Of a stretch of DNA of 64,000 nt, positions 46,672-54,834 are shown one piece after another (within the stretch, counting starts at the first letter, position 1; every line of letters starts with the position of its first letter). Under the pieces are notes generated by a model. It was not told the DNA's origin. It searched no databases and was given only the letters and a program-made list of their open reading frames with translations. The translations under genes and the position numbers were made by a program. The stretch comes from Sporosarcina sp. BP05 (GTDB taxonomy: Bacteria; Bacillota; Bacilli; Bacillales_A; Planococcaceae): the NCBI RefSeq assembly GCF_014282005.1, contig NZ_JACFTD010000002.1, positions 539,823-603,822 of the forward strand, given 5' to 3'.

Positions 46672-47595
46672 ATGCCTTTAAGTATATTTGGATTTCGAGC
46701 TTTGTGGAGTCCGTGGTTCTTACTAATTATCATACTTGGTATGGTTTTATATTTGTTATTGACGATTAAAATGCGTCATCGATTTCAAGATACGCATCCC
46801 GTTACTAAAAGCCAAGTAATCTTATTCATGTCCGGGATGGTTCTGCTTTATGTTGTCAAAGGTTCACCTGTAGACTTACTTGGTCATATTTTATTTTCAG
46901 TTCACATGGTGCAAATGGCGGTTCTATTGCTTATGATTGCTCCATTGATCATGATGGGTATCCCTAACTGGATGTGGAAAAAAGTTTTTGATATTAAGAT
47001 TCTTGACCGTATAATCACTTTCTTTACTAAACCGATTCTTAGCCTATTGGTATTCTGTGGTATGTTTTCCGTTTATCATATTCCACTTATTTTAGATAAT
47101 GTGAAATTAAGTGCTCCATTGCATACGATTTTTACTATAACGTTATTTGTTGCAGCAGTGTTTTTCTGGTGGCCAATCATTAATACGCTGAAGGGGCAAC
47201 CGAAGCTTCATGGCTTGAAAAAAATTGGTTATATTATATTAAGTGCAATCTTAATCACACCTGCGTGTTCCCTTATCATTTTTGTAGATGTACCAGTATA
47301 TGAAACATACAAGTCTGGAGAAGCTTGGTTACAGGCGATGGCACTTTGTGTGCCGGCAAGTACACTTTCAGGATTGGCGGGCTTAGGCATTTCAGGTCCT
47401 GAATTATTCACCAATATGCCTACATTAGTTGATCAGCAACTCGGCGGAATTATCATGAAAGTTTTACAAGAAATCATTTATGTTGGTGTCCTTGGCAGTG
47501 TTTTTATTAAATGGTATAGAGAAGAACAGGAAAATGCAGAAGAAATTACTGCTAACGCATTATTAGAACGTCAAAAAATGACGTTGTATAGATAA
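46672..47595 (+). CDS. ctaG: Cytochrome c oxidase assembly factor CtaG
   Basis: A 307-residue polytopic protein of the CtaG/Caa3 family, with about seven helices and GHILFSVHMVQMAVLLL and SLLVFCGMFSVYHIP segments with membrane histidines. It assists copper or heme loading of the caa3 oxidase. The ATG at 46672 (MPLSIFGFRALWSP) is preferred because AAGGGAG lies 8 nt upstream; an ATG at 46666 is too close. Separated from ctaF by repeat D. Confidence 0.93.
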   Translation: MPLSIFGFRALWSPWFLLIIILGMVLYLLLTIKMRHRFQDTHPVTKSQVILFMSGMVLLYVVKGSPVDLLGHILFSVHMVQMAVLLLMIAPLIMMGIPNWMWKKVFDIKILDRIITFFTKPILSLLVFCGMFSVYHIPLILDNVKLSAPLHTIFTITLFVAAVFFWWPIINTLKGQPKLHGLKKIGYIILSAILITPACSLIIFVDVPVYETYKSGEAWLQAMALCVPASTLSGLAGLGISGPELFTNMPTLVDQQLGGIIMKVLQEIIYVGVLGSVFIKWYREEQENAEEITANALLERQKMTLYR

Positions 47596-47638
47596 TAAGC
47601 TAAATACAGAGACGTTTTACCATCAGGGGGAATAATGA

Positions 47639-48100
47639 ATGGATCTGCCTTTACTACCTACAATTAGTACATTTTTTATTATTCTTTCAGCTGTACTAGT
47701 TGCAATAGGATGGTACTTAATCCTCAAAAAGAAAATAGAAGCGCATAAGAAAACGATGCTGGCAGCCGCAGTAGCAGCAATTCTTTTTTTAATCATTTAT
47801 GTGTCGAGAACTATATTGGTCGGTAACACGTCGTTTGGCGGACCGGATAATTTGGAAATCTATTATACGATTTTCCTTATTTTTCACATAGTGCTTGCAA
47901 CGTCGGGTGCCATATTTGGTGCTGTGACGATTAATGCAGGGCTGAAGAATAATTTGGTCAGGCATCGGAAGCTTGGTCCAATCACGAGTGTTATTTGGTT
48001 TTTCTCAGCAATAACAGGTGTTGCTGTTTATTTACTTCTTTATGTTTTTTATAAGGGTGGAGAAGTAACGTCAATGTTTAAAGCAATTCTTGGTTTTTAA
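47639..48100 (+). CDS. ctaM: DUF420 membrane protein, CtaM/YozB-like
   Basis: A 153-residue protein with four helices. DUF420 family features include VSRTILVGNTSFGGP near residues 55-69 and membrane histidines in IFHIVLATSG and RHRKLG. The staphylococcal homologue CtaM is needed for aa3 oxidase maturation, and B. subtilis has YozB. Its place directly after ctaG (43 bp) fits an assembly role. The terminator after it abuts a non-coding element. Confidence 0.8.
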   Translation: MDLPLLPTISTFFIILSAVLVAIGWYLILKKKIEAHKKTMLAAAVAAILFLIIYVSRTILVGNTSFGGPDNLEIYYTIFLIFHIVLATSGAIFGAVTINAGLKNNLVRHRKLGPITSVIWFFSAITGVAVYLLLYVFYKGGEVTSMFKAILGF

Positions 48101-48105
48101 CAATA

Positions 48106-48139
48106 AAAAAACGCTTTCACATTTGTGAAAGCGTTTTTT
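48106..48139. terminator. Terminator of the ctaG-ctaM unit
   Basis: AAAAAACGCTTTCAC pairs perfectly with 48125-48139 around the loop ATTT. The final T-tract is directly followed, 2 bp on, by the terminal repeat of the element. Confidence 0.93.
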
Positions 48140-48141
48140 GT

Positions 48142-48827
48142 CACGTCTGTTGATTTACTGAAAATAACCAGTACACAAACTGGGTGCTACATGTATAGTT
48201 GCATTTGGATTGCTTGGATTGAATGACTTCTATACGATTACCGTGATGTCTGGATGTGTAGGTAATCGTATAGTGGTCCTTCATCCGCCCTGCTCCAAAT
48301 GCATACGTACACGAAGTGCATTTTGAGCTTTTTGGGACGAGAGAATAGCTGGCTTCTTACCTGGAGAAAAGCCGCCAAAGATGCAATTTTGGCGGCTGAA
48401 ACTTTCTATATAGTTTTTTCTTTTTTTATTAAAGAAGTGTCACTTTCTATAAGGCATCATATGATTAGATGCATAAACTTTGCTGAAAGTAAGCAAGAAG
48501 CACATTATACAACGTGAAAGAGTGCCCGAAATTGCATCTTCGGGCACTTACACTCCCAATAGAAAGTCATCTACTCTTTTCATCCCAAACAACTGCATTT
48601 TTCACTTGAATAGTGTAGGAACGCGACAGGCAACTATTCGCAACAGGATTACTGAAAAAAGTGTGGCTAGAAGTGACGGAGTCACTTCTAGCCACACTAG
48701 GACCCCTCAGTAAATCTGTCATGAATAGTTTGCCGAAAGCGGACCGGAAATATACCGGTGAAAATGGAGGTATTCAAGCCCTCCTCACTAGTGTTTTATG
48801 CAAGTAAATGGTTAATCAACAGACGTG
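48142..48827 (-). mobile_element. Non-coding MITE-like element, copy 3 (686 bp, intact ends)
   Basis: Bounded by a perfect 14-bp terminal inverted repeat: CACGTCTGTTGATT at 48142 and its complement at 48814-48827. Flanks are TTTTTTGT and TTTTTTGG, a possible 8-bp target duplication with one mismatch. Reverse oriented relative to copies 1 and 2. Hairpin B (48371-48396, loop GATGCAAT as read on +) and hairpin A (48523-48546, loop ATTGCATC) have fully complementary loops. Hairpin C (48660-48698, perfect 18-bp stem, loop GGA) lies near the opposite end from copies 1 and 2 and has a different stem sequence; on the reverse strand it runs into T6. A 13-bp stem CTATACGATTACC closes at 48230-48273. 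No coding capacity is supported. Confidence 0.85.
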
Positions 48828-48836
48828 TTTTTTGGT

Positions 48837-49895
48837 TTATATCCTGAAATTTAACTTGATGATTCCGGCTTCACGGGCTGTAGTAAAGAGGATGACAACT
48901 AATGGTCCGATAAAAAATCCGAGGAAGCCAAATAGCTTCAGCCCTATAAACATGGCGATTAGTGTTGGGAGCGGTGATAAGCCGATTTGAGATCCCATCA
49001 CTTTAGGTTCTACGGTTCGTCGTATAATCAGTAAGACAGCTGCTAGAATGGCCAATTGCGTTCCTGTTGCGACATCACCGCTGATAAACATATAAAGTGA
49101 CCAGGGGGCTAAAATGATTATTGATCCCAAAATAGGAATAACGTCAATAATCCAAATGACAAGCGACATGACAATTGCATATTTAGGTATGATCAGTAAA
49201 AGACCGACAAAAGTGACCGCTAGAATGATTAAACTGACAAGTAGTTGCGCTTTCAAGAATCCGAAAATAACAGAATTGAGCCGTGTAATCATAAATCGAA
49301 CTTTTTCTGCAGTTGACGTTGTTAAGTGTCTAAATAACAACTTTTTTAATTCAGGCAATTCAAGCATAAATAAAAATAATGCAATGATGAAGACGATAAA
49401 ACTGACGAGGAAGTTTGGAATTTCTGTCATAAGGGACATAATCTTTTCATAGCTTAGTAAATTAAGGATAGATTCACGTATTGATTCAAATACATTTCTG
49501 AATTCCTTTTGAACACCAATGACAATCTCTTCGGGCATTCCAGAAGTATATTGTAGAAGCTTACTTTGACTGGAAATCCACACGCCTGACAATGAATTAA
49601 AATAGCCGGGTGCTGCTTGTGTAAGGTCAATAATTTTCCCAATCAATTGTGTAACTGTGAAATAGAGTAGTGACGTAATAATTGCTAGGATGAAAATAAA
49701 AACGGAGATAACTGATACTTTACGATTCCATTTGAATTTCTTTTCAGTAAGCTTCACCACGGGATCAATGATTAGCGCGGTAAGCAGCGCTAAAATGATT
49801 GGTAATGAAACGGGCAAGATAAAAACACTAGCCAAGATGATGAATATTAAAGTTAATGTTATAATTAAATTACGTTTTGTGAGCCATTTGGACAA
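48837..49895 (-). CDS. ytvI: AI-2E/YtvI-type sporulation membrane protein
   Basis: A 352-residue polytopic protein of the AI-2E transporter family. Helices cluster at the N-terminus (about 8-70) and from about 150 to the end, around a central soluble segment. SLVIWIIDVIPILGSIIILAPW and the GFFIGPLVVILFTT ending are typical. In spore formers YtvI is one such protein. The TTG at 49895 (MSKWLTKRN) is set by GGAGG 8 nt upstream. Its stop is only 10 bp from the element, whose hairpin C probably terminates it. The subgroup call is tentative. Confidence 0.7.
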   Translation of the reverse strand: MSKWLTKRNLIITLTLIFIILASVFILPVSLPIILALLTALIIDPVVKLTEKKFKWNRKVSVISVFIFILAIITSLLYFTVTQLIGKIIDLTQAAPGYFNSLSGVWISSQSKLLQYTSGMPEEIVIGVQKEFRNVFESIRESILNLLSYEKIMSLMTEIPNFLVSFIVFIIALFLFMLELPELKKLLFRHLTTSTAEKVRFMITRLNSVIFGFLKAQLLVSLIILAVTFVGLLLIIPKYAIVMSLVIWIIDVIPILGSIIILAPWSLYMFISGDVATGTQLAILAAVLLIIRRTVEPKVMGSQIGLSPLPTLIAMFIGLKLFGFLGFFIGPLVVILFTTAREAGIIKLNFRI

Positions 49896-50040
49896 TGGGC
49901 ATTCCTCCATATTTATTCGCTGTTTCAATTATAACCAACTGACCGCTGATTGAGTAGTAAAGCATGGCAGATGTTGTTTTACTGCTAAAAAACTATAAAA
50001 AAACTGGAGAACATTGAGTTCGCCAGTCTTCAGTAAAAAA

Positions 50041-50406
50041 TTACTTTTTAAGGTTATAAGGTTCTAGTGCTGCACTTACTGCTTTCAATGTTGCCGCACA
50101 GTCCTTCAGTAAGCTTTCAGGGAAATGTTCCCCTTCGCCATACTCAACGCCGTGCGGATAATAATGCTTGCCGACAACCGGCTTTTTAAGGATCATAGTC
50201 GCATTGCGTGTATCAACATCGCCATCAGTTGTATAACTGAATACACGCAAATAATATGTACCTTCTTTGATCATATATTTCTTATCAAATGTTGCCCGTT
50301 CGTAGTCCCATTGACCAGCGCGGACAAGGTCGTGTTTTAACATAATTTCATCAAGTATTGATAAGTCGGTAACAATATTTTCAATTCCTGTATCTTCAAT
50401 ATACAT
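50041..50406 (-). CDS. yugN: YugN-like family protein
   Basis: A 121-residue soluble protein, MYIEDTGIENIVTDLSILDEI, with GQWDYERATFDKKYMI and YYPHGVEYGEGEHFP segments that match the YugN-like family. Its function is unknown. It is a single gene with no terminator that I can assign. The 234 bp between it and ylbC show no distinct feature. Confidence 0.7.
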   Translation of the reverse strand: MYIEDTGIENIVTDLSILDEIMLKHDLVRAGQWDYERATFDKKYMIKEGTYYLRVFSYTTDGDVDTRNATMILKKPVVGKHYYPHGVEYGEGEHFPESLLKDCAATLKAVSAALEPYNLKK

Positions 50407-50640
50407 AGTTTATATCCTCCTTATATATCGTCGAGCCAATTCCCTATACCTATTTATAATAGAACAAATCATCATCAGTTGCAATGACAACATTGTGTCA
50501 AAAAACGTATGATTTAATAAATAAGACAAACCTCAACATTTTTAACAGTTTGACGAAGTATAATGAAAGAGGATATCAGTTGTTAGTATTAACCTTAAAA
50601 GATCTGACTAAACTATATACTCGAGAAAGTAGGTCGAAAA

Positions 50641-51711
50641 ATGAAAGCACTTTGGAAAATAATATTTCTGCTCATCATCGTCCTATTGGTATTTTATATT
50701 GTGGATGATCGAGTAAAAGAAAATAAACCGCTTGAGTCGCCAGTGAAACATGGGACTGCCATCCCAGTGCCTGGAACCGGAGATGGTTTACCTCTACCGC
50801 AAGCTGCACGGCCAGAATCGGGCGTATCACTGCTTGTTGGTAAGAGTGTAGACAGTCTATTTGAACAACTGGGTAAGCCGGACCGCATTGAGCCGTCGAA
50901 CTATGGTTACGATTGGTGGATATATAATGAAAAACAGGAGTTAATGGTGGGCGTATGGGATGGGAAAGTAAACCAAGTTTATACTGCAGATTTATCCTCC
51001 AATATTGACCCTTTTGAGATTAGGCAGGATGTGCAAGACATCTATCGATTTACGATTGTTGAGTCAGAAGTGGCTGTACAAATCGGAGAAAGTATCTATA
51101 CATTTACATTGAACAGTGATGACGTGAATAATAGGTTGCTTATTGAATATGAGAATGTCTATGCACAACTTTATATCGATGGTGTGGATGGGAAATTGGA
51201 AGCGATACGTTTCATTGACCCAATTACACTAATTCTACACCAACCCTATGACATGTCTTATATGGGTGAAATCGTCAGTGCTGAACGCCCATCGTCATCA
51301 ATGCAGATGGAAGTGGACCGGGCAATGGAGCGACAAATTTTCAGTTTAACTAACCTTTATCGAAAGCATCATGGAATGAATGAACTATTAAGCGATTACA
51401 ATCTTGCTGTTGTGGCGCGAAAACATAGTGAAGATATGGCGCTTGAAAATTACTTTTCCCATGAATCTCCTGTGACGGGTAATCTTGCGGATAGGCTAAA
51501 AGAGGCGAGAATTGAACATCGTAAAGCACGGGAAAATATTGCTTTCAACTATGTGGATGCGATAGAGGCAGTCCATGGTTGGCTTAATTCTCCCGCACAC
51601 CGTGATGTCCTACTTCAAGAGGATGTCACACATCTTGGGACAGGTGCATATGGGAAATATTACACACAGGTTATGATTCGCGAGATTGCTGAAGAAAAAA
51701 AGCAGCAATGA
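50641..51711 (+). CDS. ylbC: CAP (SCP/PR1)-domain protein YlbC
   Basis: A 356-residue secreted or membrane-anchored protein: an N-terminal hydrophobic helix (residues 6-22), a CAP-associated N-terminal domain (about 65-205; GKSVDSLFEQLGKPDRIE) and a CAP domain (about 235-345) with LYRKHHGMNELLSDYNLAVVA, HSEDMA and the SPAHRDVLL motif. Family members act outside the cell; the biochemical role is unclear. It matches B. subtilis ylbC. Its last codons double as the terminator of the convergent aspartokinase-like gene. Confidence 0.85.
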   Translation: MKALWKIIFLLIIVLLVFYIVDDRVKENKPLESPVKHGTAIPVPGTGDGLPLPQAARPESGVSLLVGKSVDSLFEQLGKPDRIEPSNYGYDWWIYNEKQELMVGVWDGKVNQVYTADLSSNIDPFEIRQDVQDIYRFTIVESEVAVQIGESIYTFTLNSDDVNNRLLIEYENVYAQLYIDGVDGKLEAIRFIDPITLILHQPYDMSYMGEIVSAERPSSSMQMEVDRAMERQIFSLTNLYRKHHGMNELLSDYNLAVVARKHSEDMALENYFSHESPVTGNLADRLKEARIEHRKARENIAFNYVDAIEAVHGWLNSPAHRDVLLQEDVTHLGTGAYGKYYTQVMIREIAEEKKQQ

Positions 51712-51725
51712 AGTTCATCGCTGCT
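51695..51725 (-). terminator. Terminator of the aspartokinase-like gene, inside ylbC
   Basis: On the reverse strand AGCAGC-GATGAA-CTTCATT-GCTGCT folds with one unpaired base per side and is followed by T6. The T-run is the Lys-Lys codon stretch of the end of ylbC. Confidence 0.75.
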
Positions 51726-52456
51726 TAAGGAATAATCCATGTTCCTGTCTCCTTACTGGCTACACCTCTTATATAAAGAGGTGTAGCCGTTTTTATTGCA
51801 TGTAATGCGGCCCGTTTTTGAATGACAGGTCTTTCACAATCTAGAAGTGAAATGAAATCGTCCAACTTCAGTTGGTCCAGTTTGCTGGGGTTCTCCACTT
51901 CGCGCGGATCATGAGTCATAACGCCGGGTACGTCTTTAAAGAACTCAACGTGGGACGCTTGGAGTGCTCCAGCAAGCGCGATTGCAGATAAGTCGCTGCC
52001 ACCTCTTCCAAGTGTCATGACATGCCCTTTGTTATCAATTCCTTGAAAGCCTGGAATAATGACACAACGGGTTAGTTTAAGGGTTTCAACAATAGTGACG
52101 GGGTTGATGTAGTCAATCGTAGCATCTCCAAATTCTCCAGAGGTCATTATACCAGCCTGGATGCCGTGCAGGACCGTGTTTGGGATGCCTGCCCGTGTTA
52201 GTTCAGCAGACATAACTGCTGCAGCAATGAGTTCGCCACAAGAAACGGCAAGGTCGCTTGAGGCTGCCGAAGATGAAAAAGCGTCCGTGAGCTGAAGGAG
52301 GCTGTCCGTCGAATAAGGATCTCCATAGCGACCAATGGCAGATACGACTACAACGACATCGCCAAACTCATTCAATCCATCTTTTATATGGTTAATGCAA
52401 TTCAATCTCATTGCTTCATTTTTCATTGCTACCCCACCAAATTTCTGGATGATCAT
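51725..52456 (-). CDS. Aspartokinase-like amino-acid kinase without ACT domains
   Basis: A 243-residue amino-acid kinase from the ATG at 52456 (MIIQKFGGVAM; GGGAG 4 nt upstream). Motifs resemble aspartate kinase: KFGG at the start, SCGELIAAAVMSAEL, LGRGGSDLSAIALA and VPGVMTHDPREV. Some usual residues differ: KFGGTS is KFGGVA, the GER is GEL, and YTDVDG is FKDVPG. The regulatory ACT domains are absent, so feedback control by lysine or threonine is unlikely. It is divergent from a Dap-type murE, which suggests supply of the aspartate/diaminopimelate pathway, but a changed phosphoacceptor is possible. Confidence 0.7.
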   Translation of the reverse strand: MIIQKFGGVAMKNEAMRLNCINHIKDGLNEFGDVVVVVSAIGRYGDPYSTDSLLQLTDAFSSSAASSDLAVSCGELIAAAVMSAELTRAGIPNTVLHGIQAGIMTSGEFGDATIDYINPVTIVETLKLTRCVIIPGFQGIDNKGHVMTLGRGGSDLSAIALAGALQASHVEFFKDVPGVMTHDPREVENPSKLDQLKLDDFISLLDCERPVIQKRAALHAIKTATPLYIRGVASKETGTWIIP

Positions 52457-52497
52457 AAGGCTCCCAACTTTCTTCGTGACGTTCATTGAATTCTTTT

Positions 52498-52513
52498 CAT
52501 ACGATAAAGTATG
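52498..52513. promoter_or_regulatory. Symmetric promoter element between aspartokinase-like gene and murE
   Basis: CATAC-GATAAA-GTATG is a 16-bp dyad. On + CATACGATA fits the sigma-K -10 consensus CATAnnnTA, with AC 17 bp upstream; on - CATACTTT fits 7 of 8 of the sigma-E -10 CATACAnT. Each would place a start site 40-50 nt before the gene it faces. No convincing sigma-A boxes are seen. Weak evidence. Confidence 0.35.
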
Positions 52514-52563
52514 TTCGCTCTCAATATATTCATTTTCACAGAAAAATGTTCGGGAAGGGGAGA

Positions 52564-54006
52564 GTGGTGCTGTTTTTAACGGAGCTTATAAAAGACTGGC
52601 CTTGTACAGTCACTGGCGGGGAACTCAGGACTGTTGTCACGGGAATAACCGAAGATTCTTCACGGGTAAAGAAGGGAGGCGTGTTTGTAGCCAGGAAAGG
52701 TAATCTAAGCGATGGTGCAATGTATATTAAAAAAGCGATTGAGCAAGGTGCGGCAGCTATTGTTATTGATAGAACGAATTTGACTGAAATACCGCCTGAT
52801 GTTGTTGTAATTACGGTTTCGGATTGCACAAAATTCATGTCCCATGCAAGTGCGCAATTAGTTGGTAATCCCGCAAAAAGAATGAAGATGATTGCGGTGA
52901 CTGGAACAAATGGAAAAACGACAGTCACACATTTCATCGGTCAGTTATTGAGTAAACTTGGAAATCGAGTGGCTGTTATCGGTACGACGGGCATTTTTAT
53001 CGATGGCGTTAAGATTGATTATGAATGCCCCAAAATGACAACATTACCAGCGGAATATCTCCATCCTTTATTAAAGAAATGTGTTGATGAAAATGTTAGT
53101 CATATTGTTCTTGAAGCATCTTCACTTGGATTGTCTTCGAATCGTTTAGATCATTGTGATATTGACATTGGAATATTATTGAATATTGGAACGGATCATT
53201 TCGAAGAACATGGTGGAAAGCCTGCTTATATCAATGCGAAAAAACGTTTAATTCAAATGGCGAAAACAATGATTGTTAACAATGACGATAAACAATGTGT
53301 GAAAATGGTTAAAAATGCAACTGTTCCACTGGTTTACTTTGGGATGAACCCGTCGGCTGACGTCCAAGTCCCAGAACTAAAAATGAATCCCGACATACTG
53401 GGTCATTATAATCGGATGAATACATTAGCGGCAATTAGCGCACTACTTGTCCTTGGCTATTACTTAGATGATATTTTGCTGCACTGCGAACTGCTGCAGC
53501 TTCCAGAAGGTAGATTGCAGCAACTTGAGCGTGATGGTGTAAAAGTTTACGTAGATTATGCCCATACGCCAGATGCGCTCGAAGCGGTATTGCAGACGTT
53601 GTCCAATTCATGTTATGGGAGACTGATTACAGTCTTTGGTTGCGGCGGCCAACGAGATAAAGGAAAAAGGGCTGAGATGGGTAAACTCGCTGTTCTGTAT
53701 TCTTCAAGTGTCATTGTGACATCAGATAATCCAAGAAACGAAGATCCTAAAGCAATTATTTCGGATATTATGGAAGGCTTCGGAGGAGAGTGTTCGGCAA
53801 TTGAAGCTGAACTCGATCGGAAATATGCGATTCGGAAAGCGATTTTCTGCGCAGCGCCGGGTGATACCGTACTTATTGCTGGGAAAGGTCATGAAAAAAC
53901 GCAGCACACGGCTGATGGTCTACTTCCATTTTCCGATCTCGAAGAAGCTGCACATGCTCTTTCTGAAAAAACGTTCTTGGATATTAAAGAAATAAATATG
54001 GAATAG
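52564..54006 (+). CDS. murE: MurE-family UDP-MurNAc-tripeptide synthetase (Dap-type motif)
   Basis: About 480 residues from the GTG at 52564 or 52567 (GGGGAG directly upstream; an earlier frame opening at 52486 has no ribosome site). Three Mur ligase domains: the N-terminal UDP-binding domain (ITEDSSRVKKGGVFVA), the central ATP domain with TGTNGKTT, and the C-terminal domain with DNPRNEDP. In MurE the DNPR motif is tied to meso-diaminopimelate as substrate; lysine-adding enzymes usually have DNPA or similar. It lies outside any cell-wall cluster and is divergent from the aspartokinase-like gene. It may be the only or a second, spore-specific MurE. Confidence 0.85.
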   Translation: MVLFLTELIKDWPCTVTGGELRTVVTGITEDSSRVKKGGVFVARKGNLSDGAMYIKKAIEQGAAAIVIDRTNLTEIPPDVVVITVSDCTKFMSHASAQLVGNPAKRMKMIAVTGTNGKTTVTHFIGQLLSKLGNRVAVIGTTGIFIDGVKIDYECPKMTTLPAEYLHPLLKKCVDENVSHIVLEASSLGLSSNRLDHCDIDIGILLNIGTDHFEEHGGKPAYINAKKRLIQMAKTMIVNNDDKQCVKMVKNATVPLVYFGMNPSADVQVPELKMNPDILGHYNRMNTLAAISALLVLGYYLDDILLHCELLQLPEGRLQQLERDGVKVYVDYAHTPDALEAVLQTLSNSCYGRLITVFGCGGQRDKGKRAEMGKLAVLYSSSVIVTSDNPRNEDPKAIISDIMEGFGGECSAIEAELDRKYAIRKAIFCAAPGDTVLIAGKGHEKTQHTADGLLPFSDLEEAAHALSEKTFLDIKEINME

Positions 54007-54063
54007 GTGCATGTTTACCGTCTCATCTGTTATGATAAATGGATGATTGGAGGGGATCATTCT

Positions 54064-54504
54064 ATGATGACAGACGAATGGATCACCATCATTGAAGATG
54101 CAGAAGACCTAACGGCAATGCTGCTTTCTTCTGAAGCGGTGGCTGAATACCGTAAAGCCCATGATGATGTCTATTCAGACACGGAACTTGTGAAATCAAT
54201 TCAAGAGTTCACGGCAATGAAGGAACGTTATGAAGAAGTCCAACGATTCGGGAGATACCATCCGGATCATAATATAGTAATGAAAAGTATCCGCGTACAA
54301 AAACGTGAGCTTGATATGAATGAGCGAGTTGCAGCGCTTCGATTGGCTGAGAATGACGTTCAATATATATTTGACGAAATTGGTTCAATCATCGCTAAAT
54401 CGGTTTCGGATGAAGTAAAGGTTCCGGCAGGCAGTGCATTCTTTTCCGACTCATCTTGTGGAGGAAGTTGCGGCACTGGCGGAGGCTGTTCATGTTCGGC
54501 TTAA
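54064..54504 (+). CDS. ylbF: YlbF/RicF, Y-complex subunit
   Basis: A 146-residue protein from the ATG at 54064 (GGAGGGG 8 nt upstream; a longer frame from 54007 has no ribosome site). It is mostly helical and ends in the cysteine cluster CGGSCGTGGGCSC, which in RicF contributes to the [4Fe-4S] cluster of the RicAFT (YmcA-YlbF-YaaT) complex. That complex directs RNase Y to mature mRNAs and affects sporulation, competence and biofilm. It follows murE closely. Confidence 0.9.
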   Translation: MMTDEWITIIEDAEDLTAMLLSSEAVAEYRKAHDDVYSDTELVKSIQEFTAMKERYEEVQRFGRYHPDHNIVMKSIRVQKRELDMNERVAALRLAENDVQYIFDEIGSIIAKSVSDEVKVPAGSAFFSDSSCGGSCGTGGGCSCSA

Positions 54505-54509
54505 AAACA

Positions 54510-54705
54510 AAAGCGGAAGCGCCTGTTCGGAGGCGGCAGGCATAAGACGGGCTGGCGAAGCGGCGTTCTTTGCCGCACAGCCGGACCGACAAATTAGGGA
54601 ACACAGCCAAAGTACGCCGCGTCCTGCGGCAATGTCTGCGTGACCCACATCCTGTGGGCCTCCGAGCCTTTAGGCGCTGCAGTCTAGACGTGAAATATCG
54701 CCTTT
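54510..54705 (-). repeat. GGA-loop hairpin repeat, copy E
   Basis: Lies in reverse orientation in the 330-bp gap after ylbF. Hairpins: GCGGC-7 nt-GCCGC (54560-54576), GCCGC-GTCCT-GCGGC (54616-54630) and CCCAC-ATCCT-GTGGG (54644-54658). The last stem is fully paired here, whereas copy B has one mismatch. It ends in GCAGTCTAGACGTG, as in the other copies. No gene seen. Confidence 0.8.
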
Positions 54706-54780
54706 CGCAGGTTATCCACAGTACGAGATTTTATGATTTCCTAAGCAAGAATAAAAGTGTAGGGAGTCTAGACATTTAAA

Positions 54781-54831
54781 AAAACAGGTTGCATCCGTGT
54801 CGGAAAGTCGACTCGTGGTGCAACCTGTTTT
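54781..54831. terminator. Terminator of the phosphodiesterase gene
   Basis: AAAACAGGTTGCA pairs perfectly with TGCAACCTGTTTT (54819-54831) around a 25-nt partly folded loop. Both strands have A/T tracts, so it may be bidirectional. Confidence 0.85.
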
Positions 54832-54834
54832 CGT

